Shown: positions 1 through 10,690 of the stretch, piece by piece | Layout of the letters: every line of letters starts with the position of its first letter | Numbering within the stretch: position 1 is the first letter of the stretch | Source: Ulva prolifera | Lineage: Eukaryota; Chlorophyta; Ulvophyceae; Ulvales; Ulvaceae | Length of the DNA stretch: 64,000 bases | Reading direction: 5' to 3' | Assembly: GCA_023078555.1 (NCBI GenBank) | Contig: CM041196.1 | Span: 4,599,658-4,663,657 of the forward strand | Position numbers and translations under genes: made by a program | Notes under the pieces: generated by a model | Database searches by the model: none | Seen by the model: the letters and a program-made list of their open reading frames with translations, nothing else | Told to the model about the DNA's origin: nothing

Positions 1-1049
1 GCGGTGGAGCGGATCACGCAGGAACGAGTAATGCACCCTCGTAACGTGTCTCATGTGTCTCGAAGCGTCCTTGGTATGGTTGCATGCACATCCCTTCCGC
101 GGTGCAGTCTGCAGTGGTATATGCATCGCGACCCCCGGCATTCTCCCTGTGAGCGTGCTTATTAACCGTGAAAGGCTTCACACCTGAGTCATGGTATGCA
201 TGCTTCGCGTCGCCTGCAGTCCAGCATTTGTCCTCCCTGACGCGGTACAGGCTCATGCAGCTCAGGTACTTAGCGGTGGCACGGCTGCAGCCTGAAGTAC
301 CCCTGCCAAAAACATTAATGGCGCAGCCAGCACAAATGAGTACCCTTGATATTGCATATAATGAGATGAGATGAGACTTGCGGCGGGCTGTGACTACTAG
401 ACAAGTTTCAGAGCTCCTGTTTTGTGGGAACAAAGCGTCATGAACAAACGATGCATGGGATGTGCCCTGCCTCTTCTAGATCTGGCCTTACCTCAAAAGA
501 TACAATGCTGGCCTGTAAGATGTGAACTGCCTGGGTTGAGCAGAGGCAAATTTGGCCTTTTCCGAACTCTAACATACTGCTGCCATGACAGTATGCTCAT
601 GGAGGCATGTCTCCAGGCATCTCAGCGAGGCATACGGCAGCACAGCCATTTTACAATTGCCACAATGATCCTCCGTGACATCTTGAGCCCTGTCGCTGAT
701 ACTAGCAGTGGCACAGTCCTGGGTCTAGAGATCAGCATGCCCTATGAGCCTGATCACAATAGATCAGAACATGTTGGTGCATTGGCGGTACCCAGCATAC
801 ATTACTCACGGACTGGTGGTTCATGCATTGTATGTGCTTCACGGTCCCACTGCGAAGGCCTGGGGACGGTGTCATTGCGTCTGCATGACCTCGTCCTGCA
901 TCATCGATGGGACGTGCATGCAGCGACGGCTGATACGTGTACGTATACAATGCATGTGACAGATCTCAGCCACTGAGTCTGAGGCTCAGCGCGTTCGATG
1001 AGTGCTGAGATGTCTCGGCGCGAGCTGCACGCCTCGGTCCGCCGAGCAC
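1..1049. other. upstream region, no supported gene
   Basis: This stretch lies upstream of the first Ala-rich gene. A minus-strand reading frame (14-433) stays open here and in the duplicate at 7777-8400, with matching peptide segments such as HRENAGGRDAY. The two copies also differ by indels across the block, so I do not call a gene. Confidence 0.5.
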
Positions 1050-1057
1050 ATAAATAG
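1050..1057 (+). promoter_or_regulatory. TATA box of Ala-rich gene copy 1
   Basis: ATAAATAG sits 88 bases before the proposed ATG, right after a GC-rich block containing the small hairpin CTCGGTCCGCCGAG. The same block and box recur almost unchanged at 8831, which supports a real core promoter. Confidence 0.65.
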
Positions 1058-1144
1058 CCGCGGAAGACCGCAGATGCCTCAAAACTCCTTTGCTCCAGTA
1101 CTCTCTTCCTTTTCAAACGTACCTCCAACACACCAATCGTCGAA

Positions 1145-2790
1145 ATGGCTCTCTCGACCGTTCAGACAACACCATCTGCAGCCATCGCGCTGTCCAAGGC
1201 ACGCTCTCCTATCTATGCCATTCGCTTGCGTGGAGTGTCAATGTTTGGACTTATTGCCACTACGATTTCCTCTCCTTATCGTGAACATGTCAGGCTGCCA
1301 GTGCAAACGTGCCAGCAGATCGAGCACTGTTGCCTCTAGACAGCTGCCACCTCTTGCGTGCATACATCCCATCTATCCCGTTGAACGTCGAGCTTGCATG
1401 TTTGCTGCTCTCGTTGCGTTCGTTGCTCCGGCCCTTTGCCTGGGGCTCGTCACGCTCTCGCGTCCACTTCGCTTCCGAGTGCACCGGTACCCGTGCATGC
1501 ATGCATGTAACTCCAGACGTCCGCAGAGTCCACGCATGTTGCTGAGCACACGTCAGCATGCATGAGAAAGCTCTTCTACATTGCTGAGTGTGCCTTTCAG
1601 TTCCAGCTGTACACAATGCATGTGTGTTTGCAGGCTGCTCTGGCTGGAGCGTCGGTCTCAGCTGCCATCCTCGAGGTGGTAGGGGCAGTCTCAGCCACCA
1701 AAGGGCTGTTCAAGAAGAGCCTGCACCCCGCTATGCATGTGGCCCTGGACCGCCTGGCTGCTGAGGGGGCATGCATTGCCGCACAGGCCGCTGCTGCGGA
1801 AGAAGAAGCCCGGGAATGCGTGGAGGCGCTCGTGAAGACGGCGATTGCCAACGTCGTGGCACAGGCAGAGGCCAGGGAGTGTGTGGCCAAGATGGTGCAG
1901 GCAGCAGTCGACTCTGTCCTGGCTGGCTCTGCAAGCAAGGGTCCCAACCCCGAAGCCACAGAGGTGTGACCAGCTCTTCCTGATAGCCACGTGTCAGCAC
2001 AGCCATGCTCACAGGTGCTGCCTTTCTGGCAGCTTTTTAGACACACTGCCACAGCGGGGCGAGGCATGCAGGTGCTGGACATCGAGGAGGCCTCTTTATC
2101 CGATGAGGACGTTGGCATTGAGGTGGACGCCCTGTGTGACACACTCGTGGAAGAGTGCTGCGAAGAGTTTGATGATGATGACACTGTCGAAGCCCACAAC
2201 GCTTCTTCAAAGGCGGCGATGTCACGCAATGTTGACACCGGTGCTCCTGACATGGATGCCGCTGAGCTGTGCAGCAACAAAAATCGATTCGAAATGTTGT
2301 TCCAGGACTGCTGTGAAGACAGCGAGCCCGCATGCCTCAACAACAAGGTGTGACACTGGCTCACCGCCTGGTGCATGTGGATGTATGTCGCACAGAGTTG
2401 CAGTGTCAACGCTAGACTGTAGCCCCCTGTGAGATCATGTCTACTTCCATGCCATGCTGATCAACTGTGCTGGTTTGCTGTATTGCCTGATCAAGTTGCG
2501 GCGTGCAGGTCGATGATGTGGCGGCCGGCCTGTCCAATGCTGCAGTGCCCCCCCGCCGCCGCACGCTTGCTGGCCAGGTGCCTGAGTTTCCACTTGAGCA
2601 TACCCCAGACGAGGTGTGTGGGGGCCCCACCTCCTCACAGATGACTGACACTGGGGACCGGGATGACACGTTGAAGACACGCTGCAAGGGGAAGAGGGGT
2701 GGGGCTGGGAAGAAGGTGAAGAAGAGCAAGGCTGCAAGGCAGGGCAAGAAGGGCAAGCACGCCAAGAAGGGCAAGAAGGGACGTGCATAG
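1145..2790 (+). CDS. Ala-rich, Lys-tailed protein, copy 1 (unrecognised family)
   Basis: I do not recognise this family. Proposed exons are 1145-1198, 1634-1963, 2072-2347 and 2509-2790, all joined in phase 0, giving about 313 residues. The second exon encodes an Ala-rich amphipathic helix region (residues 19-128) with repeated AxECVxxxV patterns. The third encodes an acidic stretch (DIEEASLSDED to EEFDDDD) with paired cysteines. The last contains PPRRRTLAGQVPEFPL and ends in a Lys/Gly tail, GKKGKHAKKGKKGRA. There is no signal peptide or membrane segment. The basic tail could bind nucleic acid or target the nucleolus, but that is inference. The exon 1 end is the weakest part: AAG|GC at 1198 gives a GC-AG intron, and a GT donor at 1235 is an alternative. 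Copies at 5880-7588 (-) and 8928-10553 (+) support exons 2-4 strongly. Confidence 0.72.
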
Positions 2791-2920
2791 ATGTACAGAT
2801 TTTCTTAGCTTGTTTGATTTGCCAGCGTTTCGCCCAATACTGTAGTGGTTCTATGATTAAGAGAGGATTGATGGTTGTGGTGGAGAGGCTTGCATACTGT
2901 GTAACACAAACACTTCATGC

Positions 2921-5879
2921 TACTTTCCTCATGGGCACACCCCATGTATGCACGTTGTTCACGTACTGTTTCCCCAGTTCACCAACGCATGATTCTCATT
3001 GTAATGCAATGCTGTCACTAGCAGAGCGAGGGCTCTGATCTCATCACAATTACCTATGGTCCCGCATACACCTGCATAGGACATGAGGTTGAGTCGCAAG
3101 TTGCTGTCGGATCAGCATGTTGCGTTCTCAGGTAAAGCGCAGGTGCTGTGGATGTGCGTTATTCAGTACGCAGCAGCAAGGGCAGGACGCTGCTGGGCTG
3201 TGTGGCTGCAGTGCGCTCCTCCACACACCACAGCACACCTCACAGCTGTCATCGCCCAAACCTGATCACGGGAGCCCTGGGGCGAGCCTTGGCACGATGC
3301 TTCTCGTGCGAGTTGGAGTGACACATCACCGACGCCACGACGCCCGAGTGCAGCCTGCACGACGCGCACGGTGGAGGCCGGGATGGACGGTTCGGGCAGG
3401 GAATGCTCTGCCGACCGTTGCGGGATGCGCCGCTGTGTGGCAGGGCGACCTTGGTGAGCATAGGCTCCACGGCGCCGAGGCCGCTGGCGGCCGCAGTGGC
3501 GGAAGATGGCGGGTTCCAGGAGCCAATGTGCGTGGATAAACATGTGTCAGTTGCGGAACTGCCGCAGATGCAGTGACGTGGAAGCCGGCGTGCTGGCGGC
3601 CGTGGGGCCTGCATCCACAGCGCAGCGATGTCGCACTGCGAACGAATTCATGACATTGCGAAGTTGGCCACAGCGCTATGAGACATGTCCAGTGGCAGTT
3701 TCGAGGCAGTGGGGGAAAATGTGCTGGCAGTAGCAGGCTCATGGGAACACCCCGAGTGTCTTGCACCAACTGCAAGCACCGCGATCTGGTGCCACGCTCC
3801 AGCTTGGCACCCGCGAAGTGGAGGGTTCACTAAGTGATGGCCGGTCCATGTATTCCTCCAGGTCCCCTTCCCGAGGCTGTGCAGGCTCACATCAGAGGAC
3901 CAACGATGTGCGGCCAGCCCGTGCGAGTGTCACGCAGCACGCCGAGCATGCGAGGGTCACTGCTGGCGGCTCCTGTAGGTGGAGCATGACATCTCATGCA
4001 TGAGAGCCAGGCCAGAGAGTGGCAGTAGAAGTGCCGATGCACTGAGCAGATACAGTTGGCATACTGAGGATTAGCTTAGTGAACAAAACCAAGTTCATGT
4101 CAGACTGTGTCGTGGCTGAGAGAGAAGGCCGCCGTGCCGGGCTCGCATGCAGGTAATGAACAGCTCCTAGTTAGCGGAACACATGGCGACTCTGGCCTCA
4201 GTCCAGCAGAAGAGGCGAGAACCTACCTGCACCGGTGTGGCGCCTCACTTGGCACTCATCGCCTGCCTTAACCAGCGGTCATATGTGCTTGCTTGGGTCA
4301 TGCATGCCCACTGGGCTCCAAGGAGATTCACAACCGCTAACAATTACGATGTGGCACCCTCACACATCTCAGGACGGATACCTGCCTGGCAGCTCACAGT
4401 GGAGGACATCAGCGCTGACCAGGTGTCAGGGCGGCTCGATGGCGTGTACTTCTTCCATTCTCAGCCCTACGTATATGTAATAATATATGATATTCTAGCA
4501 TCCCTCCAAGATCAACTTTCTGCGCTGTCTACCATCCATGCCACATTGGTCTGCAGGCCCGGGACAGGATGACAGGTCCGAAACGAGTCGTGCCGTCGCA
4601 GAACTCCGAAGGCAAAGCATCTGAGTCGGAAGGTATACGTTACAGGTATACAGGTGTGTCTTACCGCCACCCCAGAATCTTTGTGACAGTGTCTGAGCAG
4701 CTGGAATCTTGGCACACCTGCTGCCACCTGGTCCCAATGCCAAGCCCACTCTGGTGTGGGAGACATCGCTGGCCTTTGTCCTCCATGCAACATGACTGTC
4801 ATAGATTCAGTCACAATTTCGAACACTGCACGCACGCTTTGCTAGCTAGTGATGCCAGCTGCATGTAGCACCACGCAGTCCTGAGGACGCCTCAGGTGCT
4901 CTACTGGTTGTCAAAAATGGTCGACAGGCCGTCAAATCACAGTTCGTGTAGGATGCCTGACGTCTCGGCTCATTTTGAGAGAACAGATTAAGACTGCACG
5001 GTCTCAGGGAGCAGAGTGTTACGTCGAGCGCAGATACCTTCGGGAGGCACAGCAGTACACAGAACGCAGTGACAACATCGCCATGCTAAGAAAGGATCGG
5101 TTTCACATGTAAACGCGTCTCTTGTGCGCCGCTCACATCGGCCTGGACTCTGGACAGAGGCACATGCGTGACAAACACTTGACGACACCTCCAACTCGGG
5201 GCATCTCTGCGCCCGCACAGGTATTCACGATGGCGGAGACTTGGCAGCAGCACAGCCGAAAGGAAGAGACAGATGTGGCCTTGGTGCACATGTAGCGTTC
5301 GACCTGACGGCCTTTGAATGCGGCTCACGTTCGGTAGGTGTTGTGTTCGAGCTGGTTCCTGGCCGATTGCTTTGGCAGTTGCCATCAATGCCTGATACAA
5401 GTCGATATTTTGGAGGAGGAGGTTGTCCATCTAGCCTATGCAACGAATAGTCTCCTGGTCCAGCAGCATACTGACCAGCGTACATTCAAGCCCAGCATGC
5501 CCATTCAGCGCTCTAGTATTAAGTAGAATGATCCATCACGTTCACAGCCAGAGGAGACAGGCACTTGTGAGCTGATTTTGCACAGCTTTTACGTTTGGCA
5601 TGTGAGCGCTTACTCAGTTTAAAGCATTGCCTTGAAGTGGTGCCGTCATCATCATGCAGCCTACAGATCGAGGCACCCAGGAACAGATACGATGGATGGA
5701 CGTGTATCTTAACAAGGACACAGTTGTGCACCGGAAACTGTGACAGCTCATGCCAGGTTGGTTACACGAGCGGCCTATGCACCCCTCGCACTCCTCTCCG
5801 TGTGCTCCCACAGATTGTACTGGATATCTACACGCACTGTCATTCAACAATTTGCAAAGAACAATACACAAATTCTAAT
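2921..5879. other. gene-poor stretch, no supported gene
   Basis: About 3 kb lie between Ala-rich copies 1 and 3. Open frames of 100-150 codons occur on both strands (for example 3117-3539 + and 4183-4572 +), but they overlap competing frames, show no domain and have no clear splice partners. The GC-rich part at 3280-3540 looks most coding-like. I cannot assign anything. Confidence 0.4.
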
Positions 5880-7588
5880 CTACGCACGTCCCTTCTTGCC
5901 CTTCTTGGCATGCTTCCCCTTCTTCCCCTGCCTTGCAGCTTTGCTCCTCTTCTTCCCGGGCCCACCCTTCTTCCTGCTGCTGTGTTGCTTGGTGGTGTTG
6001 TCTTGTCTATTTGCAGCGCCCACATGAGAGGTGGCAGAGTCCTCACATTGTGCAGCAGGCACCACCAGTTCTGTAGAAGATGCATCTGCCTCAGGCGACA
6101 GCGGAAACTCAGGCACCTGTCCCGCAAGCGATCGGCGCCGGGGGGGAACTTCAGCTTCTGTCAAATCTTCCGGCATGTCGAGCCACTTCCTTGTGCTGCC
6201 TTCAGCGGCGGCACAGGAATCGAGGTCGGCTGCAGAGGCAGCCTTTCCTTTGATCTCGTCTGTGACCTCCAAGGCACCTGTGAAGGCTTCTTGCTTTTCC
6301 ATTGTGTGAGGCTCCACAATATTATTGTACAGATTGTTGTCAGATGAGGTGAGAATGGCAGCGGCGCCATCACTTCCGGCATCGACAGCAGCCAAGAACT
6401 CCTCAGCCAAGTCATCACACCACTCGACCACCAGCAACTCGCACAGGGCGTCCACCTCAGCGCCAATGTCCGCTTCTGATATGGAACCCTGCTCGATGTC
6501 CAGAACCTGCACACCAGACCAAGCTGTGACAACGGTGCCGAAGCCTACCCTGACTCTCCTATGTCGCTGTGACAATAATCTCAAACGAATTGCGCTCATG
6601 CATCCTCACCGACCGGCGTCACGTTGAGCAGATCCAACAATCCCTCATGGAGCTTGCATACCTCGGTAGCATCAGGATTGGCCCCCTTGCTTGCAGCGCC
6701 AGCCAGGACAGAGTCGACTGCAGCCTGCACCATCTTGGCCACACACTCCCTGGCCTCTGCCTGTGCCACGACATTTGCAATGGCTGTCTTCACCAGTATC
6801 TCCACACATGCCTTGGCTGCTTCTTCTGCGGCCAGGCGGTCCAGTGCAGCCTGAAGTCCGGGGAACCGGAAGATCGCCTTGGTGGCCTCAGTGACCTCGG
6901 GGGGGCAGGGGGCCGGCACACGAGGCCGGACTTCGCCTTCAGATGCTGCGGCCGCGGCCAGGGCGGCTTTCACGACCGGGGGCAGGCGGCAGGGCGCGAG
7001 AGGCCGGAGGGTCACCGAACCGTTGGCCAGAGCTGCCTGAACACGCAGACAGGATTGTAAGTGCCTATGGCTCTCGGCCCCATGCAGTCGAATGGCATAG
7101 ACCACATGTATGCATGTCCGATGGCAACAGACAAGGACTGCACGATATCTACGGGGTGTGAATGTGTTGTAGTTGCTATCCATAGCCGTGCCAGTAGGTC
7201 GGCATGTGCACAAGCGTGTGGCAGCAGCTTCGTCGTACGCATGCATGCGTGGGTGTACTCGGAAGCAAAGCAGACGCGAGAGCCTGACGAGGCCGTTGCA
7301 AAGGCCCGAGAACGCAGCGCACAGACGCAGGTCCCACTAAGGTATTGGAGCCAAACAGACAAGAATCGCATGATTCACATAGTAAACAATTCGATCGATG
7401 ACTTGCTTGACGCTGATGGGAGCGCTACAGCCTGTAGCTATTGAAGAACGTTGACAGGCTACAGCCGACATCAAGCACCACTCGGAATCTGCAAACAGTG
7501 TATACATAGCTCACAGGCTCGGTGAGCATACCTGAATATTTTTGGTGGCTGCCTTTGTCTCCTCACTGATCATCGATGGGACAGCCAT
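5880..7588 (-). CDS. Ala-rich, Lys-tailed protein, copy 3 (divergent paralogue)
   Basis: This is a third member of the unrecognised family on the opposite strand. Exons are 7588-7532 (MAVPSMISEETKAATKNIQ, then a GTATGC donor), 7036-6662 and 6506-5880, all phase 0, giving about 352 residues. The Ala-rich helix region is longer than in copies 1 and 2 (125 against 110 residues). The acidic part begins VLDIEQGSISEADIG. The tail has PPRRRSLAGQVPEFPL and ends in the same GKKGKHAKKGKKGRA. The intron that splits the acidic and basic parts in copies 1 and 2 is absent, so both are in one exon. Its clear GT donor after 19 codons is the best guide to where exon 1 ends in the other copies. Its start faces copy 2 across about 1.3 kb. 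Confidence 0.75.
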
Positions 7589-8830
7589 ACTGAATCTTTG
7601 GATGTATTCGTAGATAGAAGGTTGAGATTTGATTGTAGAAAGTACTTGGAGCGCGAAAGTACTATGAGGCGTGTGCGTCGCCAGCGGTGCTTTGTACGCT
7701 CGCAGACCTGAGGCAGGCAGCGAGCGCCGAGCCATGCCAGCAATGATCGCGCGGTGGAGCAGATCACACAGGATTGCTACTTCACCCCAATTACGTGTTG
7801 CAATTGAATGTGACTCAAACCGCCCGTGGTATGGTTGCATGCACATTCGGCGGTGAAGTCTGCAGCAGTATATGCATCGCGACCCCCGGCATTCTCCCTG
7901 TGAGCTTGCTTGCTACACTTGAAAAGCTTCACACATAAACCTGTGTCATGATATGCATGCTTCACATCGCCTGCGATGCTCCAGCGTCTGTCCTCCCGGG
8001 CATCACACATGTGATGATCATGCAGCTCAACTGGCAAGGCTGCAGCCTGCAGCTGAAATTCCCCTGCCAAAATGCACACAGCGTAGAGCCTTACACTTTT
8101 TGCTGTGTATGACGAGACAAAGCTTGCCACACTGACAGGCATGGCCGATACCGGGGTTGTGTGCACTCTTGAACAATTTACAGAGATCCTGTTCAAGTTG
8201 GGAACAAAGCATCGTGAAAATATGAAGCATGGGATGTGTCCTGCCGCATCTGGCCTGATAACGAAATATGCAACGCCCGCACAATGTCTTTCACATGCCT
8301 GTTTTGAGCAGAGGCATGCCTCTGTGCAAATGTGGCATTTCCTGACCTCGAACAACCTGCAGCCATGACAACACCCTCGTCGAGGCATGCTTCTGGGCAT
8401 CTCAGCGAGGCAAACGGCAGCGCAGACATGCGAAACAATACCACAATCGTTTACAGATCCTCTGTCATATCTCGAGCCCTGTCCCTGATTCTAGTAGCAC
8501 TAGCGTGGGCGAGCCGTATGAGCCTGATCACACTAGATCAGTAAACGTTGACGTTGATGCATGGGCGACACCATGCTGTAATACTTTAGCCCAGAAGTGG
8601 TGGTCATGCATTGTGTGTGCTTCACGGTCCCACTGTGAATGCTTGGGGCCGGTACCATCGCATCTGCATGACTTCGTCCTGCATCATTGACGGGACGTGC
8701 ATGCAGCGTCGGCTGATACGTATCTGCGTTCAATGCATGTGACAGATCTCAGCCACTGAGTCTGGCTCAGCGCGTTCGATGATGGCTGAGATGTCTCGGC
8801 GCGAGCTGCACGCCTCGGTCCGCCGAGCAC
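7589..8830. other. divergent intergenic region between copies 3 and 2
   Basis: This holds the 5' flanks of two divergently transcribed Ala-rich genes. From 7751 on it is the duplicate of 1-1049. No gene is supported. No TATA box like that of copies 1 and 2 was seen on the minus-strand side. Confidence 0.5.
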
Positions 8831-8838
8831 ATAAATAG
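8831..8838 (+). promoter_or_regulatory. TATA box of Ala-rich gene copy 2
   Basis: ATAAATAG in the same GC-rich context as at 1050, 90 bases before the ATG of copy 2. Confidence 0.65.
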
Positions 8839-8927
8839 CCGCGGAAGACCACAGATGCCTCAAATCTCCTTTGATCTCGAGTACTCTCTTCCTTTTCAAA
8901 CATACCTCCAATACACCAATCGTCGAA

Positions 8928-10553
8928 ATGGCTTTCTCTACCGTTCAGACAACACCAGCTGCAGCCATCGCGCTGTCCAAGGCACGCTCTCCTATCTACG
9001 CCATTAGCATGAGTGATTCGTCACGGCTTGATCTTATCGTCGCATCGAATTCCTGGGCTATAATCAACATGGCAGCCTGCCAGTACAAACGTGCCAGCAG
9101 ATCGAGCTCTGTTGCCTCTAGACAGCCGACACCTTCTGCGTGCATAAGTCACCTGTGACACGTTCACCGTTTACCTTTCGTGTTTGCCGCTTTCGTTGCG
9201 TTTGCTGACTCGGCCCCTTGCCTCGGGCTCGTCACGCTCTCGCGTCTGCTTTGCTTCCGAGTACACATGCATGCATGCATGTAATTCTAGACGTACGCAG
9301 AGTCCACGCATGTTGCTGAGCACACGTCAGCATGCATGAGAAAGCTCTTCTACATTGCTGAGTGTGCCGTTTAGCTCCAGCTGTAGACACTGCATGTGTT
9401 TGCAGGCTGCTCTGGCTGGAGCGTCGGTCTCAGCTGCCATCCTCGAGGTGGTAGGGGCAGTCTCAGCCACCAAAGGGCTGTACAAGAAGAGCCTGCACCC
9501 CGCCATGCATGCGGCCCTGGACCGCCTGGCTGCTGAGGGGGTGTGCATTGCAGCACAGGCCGCTGCTGCGGAAGACGAAGCCCGGGAATGCGTGGAGACG
9601 CTCGTGAAGGCGGCAGTTGCCAACGTTGTGGCACAGGCAGAGGCCAGGGAGTGTGTGGCCAAGATGGTGCAGGCTGCAGTCGACTCTGTCCTGGCTGGCT
9701 CTGCAAGCAAGGGTCCCAACCCCGAAGCCACAGAGGTGTGACCAGCTCTTCCTGATAGCCACGTGTCAGCACAGTCACGCTCACAGGTGCTGCCTTTCTG
9801 ACAGCTTTTTAGACACACTGCCACAGCGGGGCGAGGCATGCAGGTGCTGGACATCGAGGAGGCCTCTGTGTCAGATAAGGATGCTGGCATTGAGGTGGAC
9901 GCCATCTGTGACACTCTCGTGGAAGATTGCTGCTATGAGTTTGATGATGACGATGATGTTGTTGAAGCCAACGACGCTGCTTCAAAGGCGGCAATGTCAC
10001 GCAACAACGACGCCGGTGCTCCCGACAAGGATGCCGCTGAGCTGTGCAGCAGCAAAAATCGGTTCGAAATGTTGTTCCAAGACTGCTGTGAAGACTGCGA
10101 TCCCGCATGCCTCAACAAACAGGTGTGACACAGGCTCGCCGCCTGGTGCATGTGGATGTGTGTCGCGCAGAGCTGCAGTGTCAAGGCTACCTGTAGCCAT
10201 CTGTGAGATTATGTCTATACTATGCACCTGTGCTGGATGTTAGTGTTGCCTGATCATGTTGCAACGTGCAGGTAGCTGATGTGGCGGCCGGCCTGTCCAA
10301 CGCTGCAGTGCCCCCCCGCCGCCGCACGCTTGCTGGCCAGGTGCCTGAGTTTCCACTTGAGCACACCACTGACGAGGTGTGTGGGGGCACCACCTCCTCC
10401 CAAATGACTGACACTGGGGACCGGGATGACACGTTGAAGACACGCTGCAAGGGGAAGAAGAGCGGGGCTGGGAAGAAGGCGAAGAAGAGCAAGGCTGCAA
10501 GGCAGGGCAAGAAGGGTAAGCACGCCAAGAAGGGCAAAAAGGGCCGTGCATAG
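8928..10553 (+). CDS. Ala-rich, Lys-tailed protein, copy 2
   Basis: Near-twin of the gene at 1145. Exons are 8928-8981, 9406-9735, 9844-10122 and 10272-10553, phase 0 throughout, about 314 residues. Frames, splice sites and the C-terminal basic tail are all kept. Differences from copy 1 cluster in the acidic third exon, for example EFDDDDDVVEAND against EFDDDDTVEAHN. The first 18 codons (MAFSTVQTTPAAAIALSK) are conserved, followed by AAG|GCACGC. Reading on past this point gives frames that do not match copy 1, which favours an exon end there through a GC donor. Function is unknown; kept reading frame in a duplicate suggests it is used. Confidence 0.72.
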
Positions 10554-10690
10554 GTGTAAAAAAATTAGTGTAGGCGGACGTGAGTTGTTTGACTTACCCA
10601 TTCTAGTCTGGAGAGCGTATTGGATCAATGAGTTCTGTAGAGGAGTGATGATCGTGGTGGAGAGGCTTGCATGTTGTGTAACATAAAACA

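Larger units (their letters stand above)
1..2920 (+). repeat. left copy of 2.9-kb direct duplication
   Basis: This block matches 7751-10690 in the same orientation, from the window edge through the upstream region, the promoter, the whole Ala-rich gene and its first 130 bases of 3' flank. The match is near-exact in the promoter and exons and loosest around 420-700. It fades after about 2920, so the right boundary lies just past the gene. The left boundary is outside the window. Offsets drift between 7744 and 7783 because of small insertions and deletions in noncoding parts. Confidence 0.85.
7751..10690 (+). repeat. right copy of 2.9-kb direct duplication
   Basis: Partner of 1-2920. The copy covers upstream DNA, TATA box, all four exons and the first 3' flank. 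Coding differences are few and mostly conservative, so the duplication is fairly recent. Confidence 0.85.
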
